From positions 6,744,035 through 6,808,034 of the forward strand of contig OZ025878.1 of assembly GCA_964019415.1 (NCBI GenBank): a stretch of DNA of 64,000 nucleotides. Reading direction: 5' to 3'. Both the position numbers and the translations under genes were made by a program. How positions within the stretch are numbered: position 1 is the stretch's first letter; each line of letters begins with the position of its first letter. The DNA is from Ianthella basta. Lineage: Eukaryota; Porifera; Demospongiae; Verongiida; Ianthellidae. Below the pieces are notes generated by a model. That model ran no database searches. It was not told where the DNA came from and saw only the letters and a list, made by a program, of their open reading frames with translations. Below, piece by piece: positions 35,978 to 49,239 of the stretch.

Positions 35978-37630
35978 ATGGCGAGAGTCGTCGTGTTCGG
36001 CGCTGCAGGCGACGTTGGCGTTCCGCTTGTGGAAACGGCTCTCCGAGATGGCTATGAAGTGACTGCCTTCATTAGGAGCACTCCCCTGCCCGACCACCTC
36101 ACGGAAAAGGTAAGTTACCGTGTCGTAGCTACTCAATGTTAATGCATGGTAGCTACATAGCTAGCTAGCTACGTACTACGTATGTTTCATTGTGCCCTTA
36201 GCCAAATTCACTTAAACTATTCAAATGTCAAATTCAGTCAATTTTTCCATTCCAAAATATCTTTATACCCGCCTATAATGTGCGTTTACAATCGTTTGGC
36301 AAAGATGACTGCACACACAAGCGGCTCAAACAATGCTCGCTGTCATGGGCTGGCTGAGATGCCAGCTCTCCTTTTGCCACCCTCCGAATCACCATCATGT
36401 GCATTCATGGCAGCCAATCCTCTCGCCGTCATCCAATCTATATATAAAGCAGATATAGCCCTTGCAACATCAGAGGGGTCATGTAGCCTGTGCACAATTT
36501 GGCATGAGATTTAAAGCTGACTGATCAGTAGTGTAGTGTCCCGTGTTCATGCACTCACTCTATTGACTCTGTAGGTCACTGTGGTGAAGGGAGATGTGTA
36601 CAACCCTGAGGAGGTGTCCTTGGCCATTCAGGGCTGTGAAGGAGTCCTGGCTGCTTTAGGGAGAGGCACAAATTTATCTGCCACCACTCTGTTCTCAGAG
36701 GGAACAAGAAACATAGTTGCTGGGATGAAGGAACATGGAATGAAGCGTATTGTCATCTGCAGCTCAGCATTCGTCTTTGATGAAAGGTTAGATCTCCGTC
36801 ACTGATTTAACCAACATTTTATGGTCTGCAGATCATTTTTTCTACATGGCTGTGTACCACTTGAGGAATTGTAGGTATCATTAACCCAATTAAGGCTGAG
36901 TACATATCACGAGCATGTACTCTAGCCTATGTACAGTGGTCAAGGTCCCTTCTTCGATCTTCCTGCCCACGTGTGGACCATTTAAAATACATACTAATTC
37001 ACCAAACAATACAAGTATCGTGGGTGTGGCCTAAGTGTGGGCGTGGACTCAATCATCACCAGGTCAATGTGATACATTATGCATTGTATAAACACTAATA
37101 ACACCATATAAAGGAGGAGGAGGATCAGGCGGAAGATATAGCTGGAGAAAGAGTGTGACAACTGAAAGCTTGATGATGGCGTGATTGTTGAAGCTGTAGG
37201 GAGAGCAGGTTTTTATTTTGCTGTCATTCCATTGATTTGATGATAGCTGTGTACATCTACTTTGATGTGGAATCTAAACAATCTTTAACTGATCGATCTC
37301 TCAGCGTGTTTGTCCCCTCTGCTGTATAGACTGCCCCTGATCTTCCGTTTGCTGGGCGCGGAAGCCATCACTGAAGACCACAAGCGGCAGATTGAGGTTC
37401 TGCGTGAAAATGAGGCTGATGTAGACTGGGTGGCTGTTTGTCCCCCTCGCATCACTGGTCGCTCCTTCACCGGCGAATATACAGTGACAGAGAATGAAAG
37501 GCCAGCAGGCACCCGTGGGTGTTCAAAGCACCACATTGCTGATCTAATGGTGAAGTGTTTGAAGGATGACCAATACCTCGGCAAGACAATTTCTTGTGGA
37601 GATGACTCTTCCTCTTGTGTTATCCTGTAA
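35978..37630 (+). CDS. Biliverdin reductase B-like reductase C (only plus-strand member), CaaX-terminated
   Basis: Exons 35978-36109, 36575-36786 and 37330-37630 give 214 residues. It starts MARVVVFGAAGDVGVPLVE, so the dinucleotide loop reads GAAGDVG instead of GAAGQVG. The third exon is 9 nt longer than in its relatives, adding three residues in the NERPAGTRGC stretch. The C-terminus is C-V-I-L, again a CaaX box. The rest follows the family (GDVYNPEEVSLAI, LFSEGTRNIVAGMKEHGM, VICSSAF, CPPRITG). It is closest to gene A in exons 2 and 3. Its inverted position relative to B suggests an inversion in the cluster. Confidence 0.9.
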
Positions 37631-38523
37631 CGTGCATTCATCCCTGCATGTAGCAGAAACTGTTAATGATACACACCATTATGTTTCACCTGTGTACATA
37701 GAAATAGTATGTAGCTGCACATACAAATATACGTACAATCTCAGTAGAAGATTTTGCAAAGTGATTATCTGTATCAATAATTAAATCTACTTTGAATGAA
37801 GTGCAGCGTGTTTTCTGCATGCTGGGTACGTAGTGTTTCAATTTCACAAGTTTAAGCTAGATCTGAAGTTCTGACAAATTAGATCTGGTTTAGGTGCACT
37901 GTCTGGACCATGACCAGGTACCCACGTGTTATAGGGTTATAAGGTTGGGGTGTACAGTACATACATACCTGAAGGTTGACGTGCATTCGTTTCTGATACA
38001 TGTGGTTAGCTATAGTTCATCTGATGAACGTACAGATACTTAGTCCACAGCTGTAGTACAGGTATAGGGATAACAGTGTTTGTAGCCTGCCTGCAGTGCA
38101 AGATTGCTGAATGCAGTACTGCAAATGGATTGAGGAGAAAAGGTGAGCTAAGAGAATCGAAGGGCTGACGTGCATGCAGGGGTACCTGGTGTGATCGTCC
38201 AGATATTCCCCTGACACATACAACGAGTGGATGTCACCATCTTTTAAATTGGCCGGTCACTCTCTGAAACAGACATTCTCATGATCAGAGTTGATGCATT
38301 AGTTATAAATTTCTATATGGCAGCAGTGAAATGTGATAAACTGTCAGAAATGTGCATACATGGAATATGAAGTAAAAATACCAGCTCTAAAAATATGACA
38401 GCATAAAATAGGCAGATTGGCATACTACAATAATTTTATCTACTCAATTAACCACAGCTGTTGCATAATAAAATGAACTGCTTTCCTTCTGACTCAAAAT
38501 GTGATTGCACTTGAACTCGTAAA
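37631..38523. other. Intergenic between convergent reductase genes C and D; carries a duplicated block
   Basis: About 38180-38460 is repeated at about 40150-40440 (shared TTGGCCGGTCACTCTCTGAA and CATGATCAGAGTTGA). This is the 3' flank that was copied together with gene D or E. No gene is seen. Confidence 0.6.
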
Positions 38524-39582
38524 CTAGAGTATGGTGCAGCCCTGAGTGTCTCCACAAGCAATCGTCTTGCCAAGGTACTGGTCATCTTTCAAACACTTCA
38601 CCATCAGATCAGCAACGTGGTGCTTTGAACATCTGTAGCGTGGCTCCTCATTCTCCTTCACTTCATAGTCGCCGGTGAATGCAGAGCCGGTGATGAAAGG
38701 TGGACACACTGCAACCCAATCCAGGTCAGCATCATTCTCACGGAGAACATCAATCTGTCTCTTGCGGTCTTCATTAAGGGGACCTACACCCATTATGCGA
38801 AAAAATAGTGGAAGTCTGCAGGAAACAAGACATATGGAATAAAATGATATGGAATTCATTGCTTCACTACTAAAGTCATGTATTCAAATAGCTAACTGCA
38901 CGCCAGTGCACTTTATCACATGTTCAAATAAACGTGTACATTCTGTGTAGTCTAGAATGTCAGCTCTTTGGCATTCAGTCAAACAACTATAATGAAGGCT
39001 TAGAGCAGTCTTGTAGCACTAGCACCATGTCATGCTGGTCACTAAGACCACCACACGTCATACAAGATTAGTCAAATAGTCAGGCTCTAACCTTTCGTAG
39101 AATACCAAGCTAGAGCTGCAGACGACAATACGCCTCACTCCATGTTCCTTCATCCCACCAATAATGTTTCTTGTTCCCTCTGAGAACAGAGTGGTGGCAC
39201 TCATATTCGAGCCAGTTCCCAAAGCAGACAGGACTCCATCGTGTCCCTGAATGGCCGAGGATACCCCCTCAGGGTTGTACACATCACCCTTCACGACAGT
39301 GACCTACAGAGATGTATCAATTAAGAGAACAGGCGATTCAGCACACATAATCAACATCCAGACACAAAAAGGCATTTCTGCAGCACTCGTACACAATTCG
39401 AAAACTCCTTTAAAGTCTAAGACGGGCCCACACACGGTAGAAGGTATTACTTTGTCTGTGAGGTGTTCGGGGAGTGGGGTGTTCCTAATGAAGGCAGTCA
39501 CTTGGTATCCGCCTCTGAGGGCCGTTTCCACAAGAGAAACGCCAACCATGCCAGCGGGACCGAATATGATAACTTTCGCCAT
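38524..39582 (-). CDS. Biliverdin reductase B-like reductase D, CaaX-terminated
   Basis: Exons 39582-39451, 39303-39092 and 38815-38524; 211 residues. The nucleotide loop is IFGPAGMVG, with Pro and Met instead of the Ala and Gln of the others; the spacing GxxGxxG is kept. The middle exon has SALGTGSNMSATTLFSEG and VVCSSSLVF. The C-terminus is C-T-I-L. Introns are short (147 and 276 bp). Gene E is its close duplicate: flanks, exons and the 3' block repeat about 1.9 kb further on. Confidence 0.9.
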
Positions 39583-39718
39583 TTTGTCCTTGCGCAATCG
39601 TAACACTCGCGGGTTGCATTATTATTAAAGTTTGCTCGAGAGCGCAGTGCAATACTTACAAATTCTTCTTTCCAGCAAAACTATACAGCAGCATATGTAC
39701 AAAGTGATTGCAGATTAT

Positions 39719-39937
39719 GAGATAATGCAGCCTTCATTATCGCAACACCCCAAACACTTCTGGCAGTAGTCATCTCCAACTAGGCACTTCACCATCAGGT
39801 CTGCCACATGGAACTTGGAGCACTTGTTGGACTGGGAGAATTGTCCTTGACAACTTCATAAGCTTCAGTGAAGGAAGAACCAGTGATGCGCGGTGGGCAT
39901 ACTGCAATCCAATCCAGATCACCACCACTCTCACAAT
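39719..39937 (-). pseudogene. Fragment of reductase exon 3, duplicated from gene F
   Basis: The 220 bp closely match the 3' part of exon 3 of gene F (41953-42170), including the GCIIS end. It then breaks off into unrelated sequence near 39938. One base is lost near the NSPS stretch, shifting the frame. The whole stretch between gene D exon 1 and this fragment repeats between gene E exon 1 and gene F, so it came along as the edge of a tandem duplication. No exons 1 or 2 belong to it. Confidence 0.85.
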
Positions 39938-40491
39938 TTAAAGCACTGCAATCCTATACCAGCTGAGTGTGGCCTAAGTGGGAGATATAGCTGGAGAAGG
40001 AGAGTGACAACTGCAAGCTTGATAATAGCGTGATTGCTGAAGCTGTAGGGAGAGCAGTTTTCTATTTTGCTGTCGTTCCATTCATTTGGTGATAACTGTG
40101 TACATCTAACTGTACACAGTATCATCATCTGGGGAATATCTGGACAATCACACATAACTGGGTGTTTGTCCAGATATTCCCCAGACCCATACAACAAGTG
40201 CATGTCCCCATCTTTTAGATTGGCCGGTCACTCTCTGAAACAGACACTCTCATGATCAGAGTTGACACATTAGTCCCAAATGTCTATATGGCGGCAGTGA
40301 AATGTGGTAAATTGTCAGAAGTGTGCATACATGGAATATGCAGTAAAATACCAGCTCAAAATATATGACAGTATAAAATAGGCGGATTGGCATAATACAA
40401 TATGTCTACACTATCTACAATATATCTACTGTCACATAAAATGAACTGCTTTTGTTCTGACTTGAAATGTGATTGTGCTTGAAATCATAGA
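39938..40491. other. Intergenic between reductase fragment and gene E
   Basis: Contains the second copy of the 3' block described at 38180-38460. Also contains a block (about 39970-40090) resembling the second intron of gene C near 37120-37250 (shared GGAGATATAGCTGGAGAA-type sequence and GTGATTG…GAAGCTGTAGGGAGAGCAG). These are patchwork duplications within the cluster. Confidence 0.55.
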
Positions 40492-41822
40492 CTAGAGTAT
40501 GGTGCAGCCCTGAGTGTCTCCGCAAGCAATCGTCTTGCCAAGGTACTGGTCATCTTTCAAACACTTCACCATCAGATCAGCAATGTGGTGCTTGGAACAT
40601 CTGTAGCGAGGCATCTCATTCTCTTTCACTTCATAGTTGCCAGTAAAGGCAGAGCCAGTGATCTGGGGAGGACATACTGCAACCCAGTCCAGGTCAGCAT
40701 CGTTCTCGCGGAGAACAGCAATCTGTCTCTTGTGATCTTCAGTAAGGGGACCCATGCCCATCATGCGAAAAATTAGTGGAAGCCTGCAGGAAACAAGACA
40801 AAAAATAAAATGATATGGAATTCATTGCTTCACTACTAAAGTCATGTATTCAAATAGCTAACTGCACGCCAGTGCACTTTATCACATGTTCAAATATACG
40901 TGTACATTCTGTGTAGGCTAGAATGTCCGCTCTTTGGCATTCAGTCAAACAACTATAATGAAGGCTTAAAGCAGTCTTGTAACACTAGCACCATGTCATG
41001 CCGGTCACTAATACCACCACACGTCATACAAGATTAGTCAAACAGTACTGGGCAAATTCTTGAGCAATCACGTAGCAGTGATAAATTGAATGTAAAACGT
41101 TTCGAGCACGGAGGTCTTCATCAGTTACAATACAGTATTGTTACTGATGAAGACCTCCGTGGTCAAAACGTTTTACATTCATTTTATCACTGCTATGTGA
41201 TTGCTCAAGAATTTGTCCAGTCCCATCTATGCTGTAGCACTGAGCCTCTACCAAATTATTAGTCAAACACTCAACTCTATTATACTAACCTTTCGTATAA
41301 TACAAAGCCAGAGTTGCAGATGACAATACGCCTCACTCCATGTTCCTTCATCCCACCAATAATGTTTCTTGTTCCCTCTGAGAACAGAGTGGTGGCACTC
41401 AAACTCCAACCCGTTCCCAAAGCAGCCAAGACCCCATCGTGTCCCTGAATGGCTGAGGACACCTCCTCAGGGTTGTACACATCACCCTTCACCACAGTGA
41501 CCTACAGAGACATAAAACAGTGAAGGCAGCAGGTGACGCAGCATACAAATGAACACCCAGACACAAAAATAGCATTTCTGTAGCCCTTATACACAATTCG
41601 ACTACGCATAGCCTTTAAAGCTCGCTTTAAAGTCTAAGGAGGATACTAAGCTTAAGTAAAACGAAATACCCACGGAAAACTGCATATTACCTTGTCTGTG
41701 AGGTGTTCGGGGAGGGGGGTGTTCCTAATGAAGGCAGTCACTTGGTATCCGTCTCTGAGGGCCGTCTCCACAAGAGAAACACCCACCTGTCCTGCAGCAC
41801 CGAATACGATAACTTTCGCCAT
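40492..41822 (-). CDS. Biliverdin reductase B-like reductase E, CaaX-terminated
   Basis: Exons 41822-41691, 41501-41290 and 40783-40492; 211 residues. It starts MAKVIVFGAAGQVG. Exon 2 has LAALGTGWSLSATTLFSEG and VICNSGFVLYER, and exon 3 has RMMGMGPLTEDHKRQIAVL and CPPQITGSAFTGNYEV. It ends C-T-I-L. Very close to gene D in exon 3 and flanks, and to gene B in exon 2, which suggests gene conversion or mosaic duplication. Its second intron holds a foldback element (41047-41256). Confidence 0.9.
41047..41256. mobile_element. Foldback element, copy 1 (hairpin plus asymmetric tail)
   Basis: A nearly perfect hairpin: the left arm starts ACTGGGCAAATTCTTGAGCA and the right arm ends TGCTCAAGAATTTGTCCAGT, with a centre near 41143. 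About 35 bp past the hairpin (CTATGCTGTAGCACTGAGCC, then TCTACCAAAT) is also conserved in copy 2 at 62556-62758, so the unit is hairpin plus tail. No coding capacity. Confidence 0.85.
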
Positions 41823-41952
41823 TTTGTCCTTGCGCAATCATAACACTCGCGGGCTGCATTATTAAAGTTTGCTCGAGAGCGCAGTGCAATACTTACAAAT
41901 TCTTCTTTCTAGCAAAACTATACAGCAGCATATGTACAAAAGTGATTGCAGA

Positions 41953-43469
<1,517 letters not shown>

Positions 43470-43867
43470 AGTCGTAGCTGGCAGGTCTCTAACACGCGAC
43501 ACACCCGGAAAAGGGCAGTTTTGCATGCACGAGGAAGAGGCCAAAAAATCCCGCGAAATACTCCACGGGGTCGGGAGCCATCCACATTATTGCGTGCATG
43601 TTGCGTAATCGTTGAGCAGAGTCAGGGTCGTAGATATAATTTTGCTTGGGAGTACGTAGGTACTCGGAGAAGGAAGAGAGCGCTCTCCAAACGTATAAGA
43701 AGGGATCGTATAAAGAGAAATCACCTAGGTATGTGGCTGTGTCCATTTGTTGGGTCACTGGAACTTTCTTTGCGTGGGATAGACGATCAAACTTTGTTTT
43801 GGATCTTTGTGAATGAAGAAGTAAATCGAATGAGTCTCTCTCTTTCGTTCAGATTGTGCCAGGCAAG
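43470..43867. promoter_or_regulatory. Bidirectional promoter and 5' leader: reductase F (minus) and PPxY gene 1 (plus)
   Basis: 398 bp between opposed start codons. The block is duplicated at 44726-45119 (shared AATACTCCACGGGG, TTGCGTAATCGTTGAGCAGA and AGAGCGCTCTCCAAACGT). The plus-strand leader seems to contain an intron ending in a TCGTTCAG or CGTTACAG acceptor just upstream of ATTGTGCCAGG in both copies. Confidence 0.55.
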
Positions 43868-44173
43868 ATGACCCTCGCTAAAGTGTGGATTGCCTACCTT
43901 TCCGGATTCGCCTTCATCCTAATGATACTAACACCTGTTGTGCTTGTGTGTATATGTATGGGGTGCTACTTTTGGTGCTCCTCATACAAGCGCAGACGCC
44001 GTGGAAGATTGACTGCACCAGTTGTAAGCAGACATGAAGCAAATCTGGAGCTTTATCCGTCTTACAAACCTGAAAGGTCTCCTCCACTGTATTCAAGTGT
44101 ACAGCCACCCCAACCTCCTGCCCCTTCTGAGCTTTTTACACTCCCTCCTCCATCCTATGATGATGTGACTTGA
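43868..44173 (+). CDS. Small single-pass membrane protein with two PPxY motifs, copy 1
   Basis: 101 residues with no signal peptide. One hydrophobic segment (residues about 5-36, rich in Ile, Leu, Val and Cys) is followed by a basic stretch (KRRRRGR), which predicts a cytoplasmic C-terminal tail. The tail carries PPLY and PPSY motifs in proline-rich surroundings, typical ligands of WW domains in NEDD4-family ubiquitin ligases. General resemblance is to small PY-motif membrane adaptors of the WBP1/VOPP1 kind, but there is no extracellular cysteine domain and I do not assign a family. The start ATG follows a conserved splice acceptor; an upstream coding exon cannot be excluded. Paralogue at 45120-45413. 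Confidence 0.75.
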   Translation: MTLAKVWIAYLSGFAFILMILTPVVLVCICMGCYFWCSSYKRRRRGRLTAPVVSRHEANLELYPSYKPERSPPLYSSVQPPQPPAPSELFTLPPPSYDDVT

Positions 44174-44270
44174 ACTCATTGTGATTTTATTTCCATTTCC
44201 ATTTGGACGGTTATTAATGATTCATTGCATTATTGAATCGGTTTGTAATCATGTGTTGTGATGTGTCTGC

Positions 44271-44407
<137 letters not shown>

Positions 44408-44596
44408 GTCCGTCCGTATGCTATCTTTTGATTTGCTATATACTTCAAGTTGAATAAATGCATGTAACATAATATGCAATACTTTATTATTATTATTATT
44501 ACTTACTGAAGAATGCATGCAGGCAGTTTGCAAAACATCTTCCACATGTAATTTTCAATTTTGCTGCATTAATTGCTCAACGTTTAAGATCCGTAC

Positions 44597-44725
44597 CTTG
44601 TCCGTCAAGTGTTCAGGAAGGGGAGTCCGATGGATGAAAGCGGTCGCCTGGTGACCAGCCTGGAGTGCTGAGTCTACCACAGCAACGCCGACGTTTTCAG
44701 CTGCACCAAATACAAGGACTTTCAC
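44597..44725 (-). pseudogene. Orphan first exon of a reductase F-like gene (start codon lost)
   Basis: 129 nt match exon 1 of gene F (VKVLVFGAAENVGVAVVDSA, then PLPEHLTDK and a donor), but the initiator is GTG. The first glycine-loop residue after GAA is Glu, and no exons 2 or 3 lie downstream on minus before PPxY gene 1. It was carried along when the block [exon 1 - promoter - PPxY gene] was duplicated. Confidence 0.85.
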
Positions 44726-45119
44726 AGTCGTAGCTGGCAGGGCGCTGGCACGACACACAGAAGCCAGAAAAGGCAGCTTTGCGCTAGGAAGGGGCCAAAA
44801 GAATCCCGTGAAATACTCCACGGGGATCGGGAGCCATGCCAAAAATTATTGCGTGCGTGTTGCGTAATCGTTGAGCAGAGTCAGGCTCGGAGTCAGGATC
44901 TCGTCTCACGGTCTACCCAGGTGCTCGGGTGGGGAAGAGAGCGCTCTCCAAACGTTACAAGGGGTCTTATTAAGAGAAGACACCCAGGTACGAACTCGTG
45001 CCCATTCGTCAGGTTACTGGAACCTTCTTTGCATGTGATAGGTAATCTCTTTGTTTCGTGTGCTCTGAAGGGATATCGAATGAGTCTCTCTTTTATCGTT
45101 ACAGATTGTGCCAGGTACG

Positions 45120-45413
45120 ATGGCCTTCCCTGCTGTGGCAATTACCTATCTTTCGGCATTCGCCATCATAATGGTGGTGGTGACGCCTGTGATGCTTACG
45201 TGTGTGTGTATTGGGTGCTGCTCATACATGCGCAGACGCCGTGGAGAACTGAATGCACCAGTTGTAATCACACAGAAAGGAAAGCTGGAGCTTTATCCGT
45301 CTTACAAACCTGAAAGGCCTCCTCCACCGTATTCAAGCGTACAGCCAGCCCAACCTCCTGCCCCATCTGATCTTTTAACAACCCCTCCTCCTGCTTACGG
45401 TGATGTGGCTTGA
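45120..45413 (+). CDS. Small single-pass membrane protein with two PPxY motifs, copy 2
   Basis: 97 residues. Same layout as copy 1: a hydrophobic segment (residues about 7-34), MRRRRGE at the membrane edge, the shared LELYPSYKPERPPP stretch, then PPPY and PPAY motifs and an acidic end. The transmembrane part has diverged more than the tail, so the WW-binding tail seems to be the conserved part. It lies about 0.95 kb downstream of copy 1 in the second duplicated block. Likely a membrane adaptor for NEDD4-type ligases (inference). Confidence 0.75.
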   Translation: MAFPAVAITYLSAFAIIMVVVTPVMLTCVCIGCCSYMRRRRGELNAPVVITQKGKLELYPSYKPERPPPPYSSVQPAQPPAPSDLLTTPPPAYGDVA

Positions 45414-45521
45414 ATGTTGCAATTTTGCTTCCATTTTAACAGCTATTAACTTAATGATTCATTATTGAATCAGATTGTAATTGTGTGTTGTAACACATCT
45501 GCTCTGTATTTTTTTCTGTTT

Positions 45522-45525
<4 letters not shown>

Positions 45526-45584
<59 letters not shown>
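45526..45584. repeat. (GT)n microsatellite after PPxY gene 2
   Basis: About 58 bp of GT, the counterpart of 44273-44404. Confidence 0.95.
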
Positions 45585-45587
<3 letters not shown>

Positions 45588-46158
45588 ATGTGTATGTCGT
45601 ATTATGATTTTCTATTATTATGCTCCACTTAAGTTGGATAAGTGTAACGTAATATACCAATACTTACTGAATAATACAGACCGTTTACAAACATCTTACA
45701 CGATGTCATGTACTTTTCAATATTGCTACAACGGCTCAAGAGCAGCTACTACTAGTGAATGCATATCGTATTTCTAGCTAGTTCTACAGTGGGTGCGTTT
45801 CTCTGGTGAAACACCTGGACCGAATACATAATTTATGGATCGTGACCGCATCTATGTAGTGTGCGGTGGAGAATGTGTAGTTTGGTATGCTGCCAGACGG
45901 CTGCGGGTCGATTTGTTAGTGCACGCACAAGCAAACGTCCTGTGATCTTACGCATACCAGGCAACCACGACCGCTACCGTTGGATTCGGCGCTGTAAAGA
46001 GCAAGGCTGGACGCTTCTGAGGTGCCGCAGAAGAACAGGCGCAGTTATTCTACGCTGGAGTATTTGACTTAGCGGCAGCCGTTCCAAGTTCGTTTAGAAG
46101 AGTTTCAGACGCGTACAGCGCTGCTCCTAGCTCGCGTGAAGGAAGTGGCCGGTTGGGG
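45585..46158. other. Intergenic and 5' leader of the SRCR gene
   Basis: About 570 bp. The part from 45,840 on is richer in G+C and CpG than its surroundings and probably holds the SRCR gene promoter and 5' UTR. No TATA box is clear. Confidence 0.45.
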
Positions 46159-47905
46159 ATGAACCAGTTTCAAGAGCTGTTAGTTGTTGTCGTGGTTTGG
46201 CTGCTGCCACTGACTGAAGGTGAGGTTGTAGGGTGTACGTATCTAGCAGCTCATAGGAGCTACGTGCACGTGTTACACTCTCTATCAACAGCCAGTTTCG
46301 GAATTCCACTCTACCACGTGATGGTATATAGTGGATGTGTGGTGCACATGTGTAATCCTGGTGCATGCTTCTGTGCATTTGAAGGGTTGCTTGAGGGAAT
46401 TGGTACAATGTACTAACTGGGAATGTGTCAGTATTAGAGGCTATAGTAAACGAGTACGATGACCACGCACCTTTCGGCTGCCATGCGCTGGATGTGCCTA
46501 ACTTATGTACTAGGTACTAATTGGTACATGCGTACGTGTTGTTTCCCTATGGGCAGGGGAGCCTGAGGCTAGCTGCTACAGCATATACTGGAACTGTTAT
46601 TATCTACAGTCAATATATGTACGTACAAAAAATAGTTCTGTATGTATTTAGTCATATTTATGCTGTACAGTAGGAGTTATACAGAATGTTGTCTATATCT
46701 GTAGGTTATAGCGATGCACTGTCTCCTTAACAAATTACAGTCATCTAAAGTAAAGAGTAAACAAGAGTAAACATTTAATTATAGAGAAAGAGTAAAAATA
46801 GTAGTCCTGAGAAAATAGATAATTTGCTACTACCTCATAATGTGTAGTGTCATTTGCCCACATCAATAAAATCAGGCGTCTTTCTTGAAATCAAAGGAAA
46901 GTGAAAATATCTCTTTAAACATGCACATCACATTGGGATACACGTAGCTAGTCCTATTCCGGTTCCTTTCTTCTTGTCCGCTTGTGTCCAGACGTAGTGA
47001 CAATTGTTATTGATATCAGCTATGTGTGGGACGCAGCTCCATGTGTGCTGTTACGTTAATCTACACTATGGCACATTGAGACCTGCATTGCTCACTTTGT
47101 GTGACGTCTGTCAGCATACATGCCACACTGTGTGGGACGTGTCCACATCACGCACATACCAACACGTACATTATACATGTATGTGGTAGCATTCTATATA
47201 TAGTATCCCTCGTACATAGGGAATGTGCATGGTTGCCACGGGTTGTAATTGGAGAAATTTATCTACATATGTGCAATATATCATATGCAGTTGTGCCAAC
47301 TTTACCAGTAGACCGCTATATTGCATGCTATATGCAAATTATTACCGTATGTGTACAAAAGTTCACAGACTTTATGTAATTTTGTATAATAAATATTATG
47401 ACTGTTGTAAATAAGGTGCTCTTAGTTCCCATATCCAATGGCTGCTTGTCTGTTATATACGTATAGGCCAGGACACTGGAGATGTGCGCTTGGTGAACGG
47501 TGGAGCCACATTTCAGGGAAGAGTTGAGCTGTTCTTTGCCAACGAGTGGGGAACAGTCTGCCGTGACATATGGCAGATAAAGAACTCGGACGTTGTATGT
47601 AGACAGTTGGGGTACACCCACGCTGTTGGGTCTCAGAGCTTTGGGCCTGGAAGTGGGCAAATTGTATTGGATGATGTCAGTTGCCAAGGCGATGAGAATA
47701 ACTTGCTATTGTGCAATCACAACCCAGTTCTAAACACAAACTGTGACCACAGTGAAGATATAGGCGTCATCTGTGAGTTGATGTGCGCATACATATATGC
47801 ATGCATGTGCTTATGTGTCATGCAGTATATATCTTCTGTATGTATATTTTATATATGTATTCTTTGCTTGACAAACAAACACACACACACACAACACACA
47901 CACAT

Positions 47906-47939
<34 letters not shown>

Positions 47940-47946
47940 CACACAC

Positions 47947-48037
<91 letters not shown>

Positions 48038-48419
48038 TCATAAAGCCAGTGATCTTCAGTTGACAGGACACGAACACAATCCGCACGAAGGCAGAGTGGA
48101 AGTATTCACTGGACAGAGCTGGGCCACTGTGTGTGACGATGGCTGGGATAAAACGGACGCAGATGTTGCTTGCAGACAGCTAGGCTATCCTGAAGCTGCA
48201 AGAGCAGTCAGCTCACAGACCTTCAACACGATTTTAGAGTTAAACATGCCAATAGGGTTCTCAGATGTTCAGTGCCATGGCTCTGAGAAGACGCTTGATG
48301 ACTGTGTAAAGACAGTTGTGAATTCCTCATCAAGTGTGACCTGTAGTCATATGGAGGATGCAGGAGTTGTGTGTAAGTATATGTATGTATTGTAGCAAGC
48401 TTACATGTGTGTGTGTGTG

Positions 48420-48459
<40 letters not shown>

Positions 48460-49239
48460 TGTGCGTGTGCATGTGTACATGTCCATGTGTGCATGTGCAT
48501 GTGCATGCATGGCGTGTTGTGTGTGTGTATGTTGTGCGTGCCTGTGTGTATCTATATAAATTATGTGGCTGGACCATGCAGATCCACATTTATCGTATTA
48601 CATGCACATATTGTACAATAGATTATGTACCTATACGTAGTTACCGAGCTTCGTACGTCGAAAATGTCACTTTGTACATTCGATTTTTTCACGCCAAACA
48701 TAACAAGCCTATTACGTTACGTTTTACATTGTGCTAAACCTCTCTATTATGCTGTATACATGCAGTACATTAGAATGTATGCTTGTCCCACCCCCTACAC
48801 TACCACAGGCCAACAACAACAAGATGCTACCATGGCAACATCCTCGAACATGCCAAGCGCTGCGTTGGAGCTACCAGTAGTGGCTGGTGTTGTAGCCTCT
48901 GTAGTGTTCATTTCCCTTCTTATTCTTGTGGTATGTGTAGCAGTTATCGTCAGCACAATTCGAGGGAGAAGGGCGAAGAAAAGCAGTGAAGGAAACTCCA
49001 GTAGTGATGGCTCAACCGCTGGACTGGCAGGGAGAGAAGAGAATGGAGTAAAGTTGTCTGGGACAGAAGCACCATTGGATACAATGGGAGGTGAAGGCAA
49101 AAACACAGGTACTACACAGCATACGGTCAAAGTCGAAGTCTTCTCAAAGATGAAGGAACATGCCGAGGATAATCAAGAACTGGCAAGGACTGAAGCAAAG
49201 GAGGAAGAGAATGAGAAACAGGCTGTGACCGACTTGTGA
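46159..49239 (+). CDS. Two-domain SRCR (scavenger receptor cysteine-rich) type I membrane receptor
   Basis: Exons 46159-46219, 47467-47772, 48034-48372 and 48809-49239, all junctions phase 1, give 378 residues. Residues 1-20 are a signal peptide (MNQFQELLVVVVVWLLPLTEG). Two SRCR domains follow (about 24-123 and 130-235), each with six cysteines in the usual frame: RLVNGGATFQGRVELFF…GTVCRDIW…VVCRQLG…GVIC, and HEGRVEVFTGQSWATVCDDGW…ACRQLG…GVVC. One exon per SRCR domain with symmetric phase-1 introns is typical of the family. Exon 4 adds a short stalk, one membrane helix (about 258-284), a basic stop-transfer RGRRAKK and a cytoplasmic tail of about 90 residues rich in Glu, Ser and Thr. Such receptors bind microbial or extracellular ligands at the cell surface; the ligand here is unknown. 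CA/GT tracts fill introns 2 and 3. Confidence 0.9.
47878..48032. repeat. (CA)n microsatellite ending at the acceptor of SRCR exon 3
   Basis: About 150 bp of CA runs directly into the 3' splice site: the acceptor CACACAG is formed by the repeat itself, with no pyrimidine tract. Confidence 0.95.
48403..48480. repeat. (GT)n microsatellite, SRCR intron 3
   Basis: GT tract with GC and AT interruptions about 30 bp past the exon 3 donor. Confidence 0.9.

Noticed and set aside
45861-46067. 68-codon plus-strand open frame with Arg-rich sequence
   Set aside because: Probably the 5' flank or leader of the SRCR gene. No domain and no splice support.
47811-48086. Cys-Val and His-Thr repeat open frames
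   Set aside because: Translations of (CA/GT)n tracts. The same applies to the similar frames at 2, 5.2, 25.6, 26.3, 27.3, 30.3, 42.8, 44.3, 45.5 and 48.4 kb.
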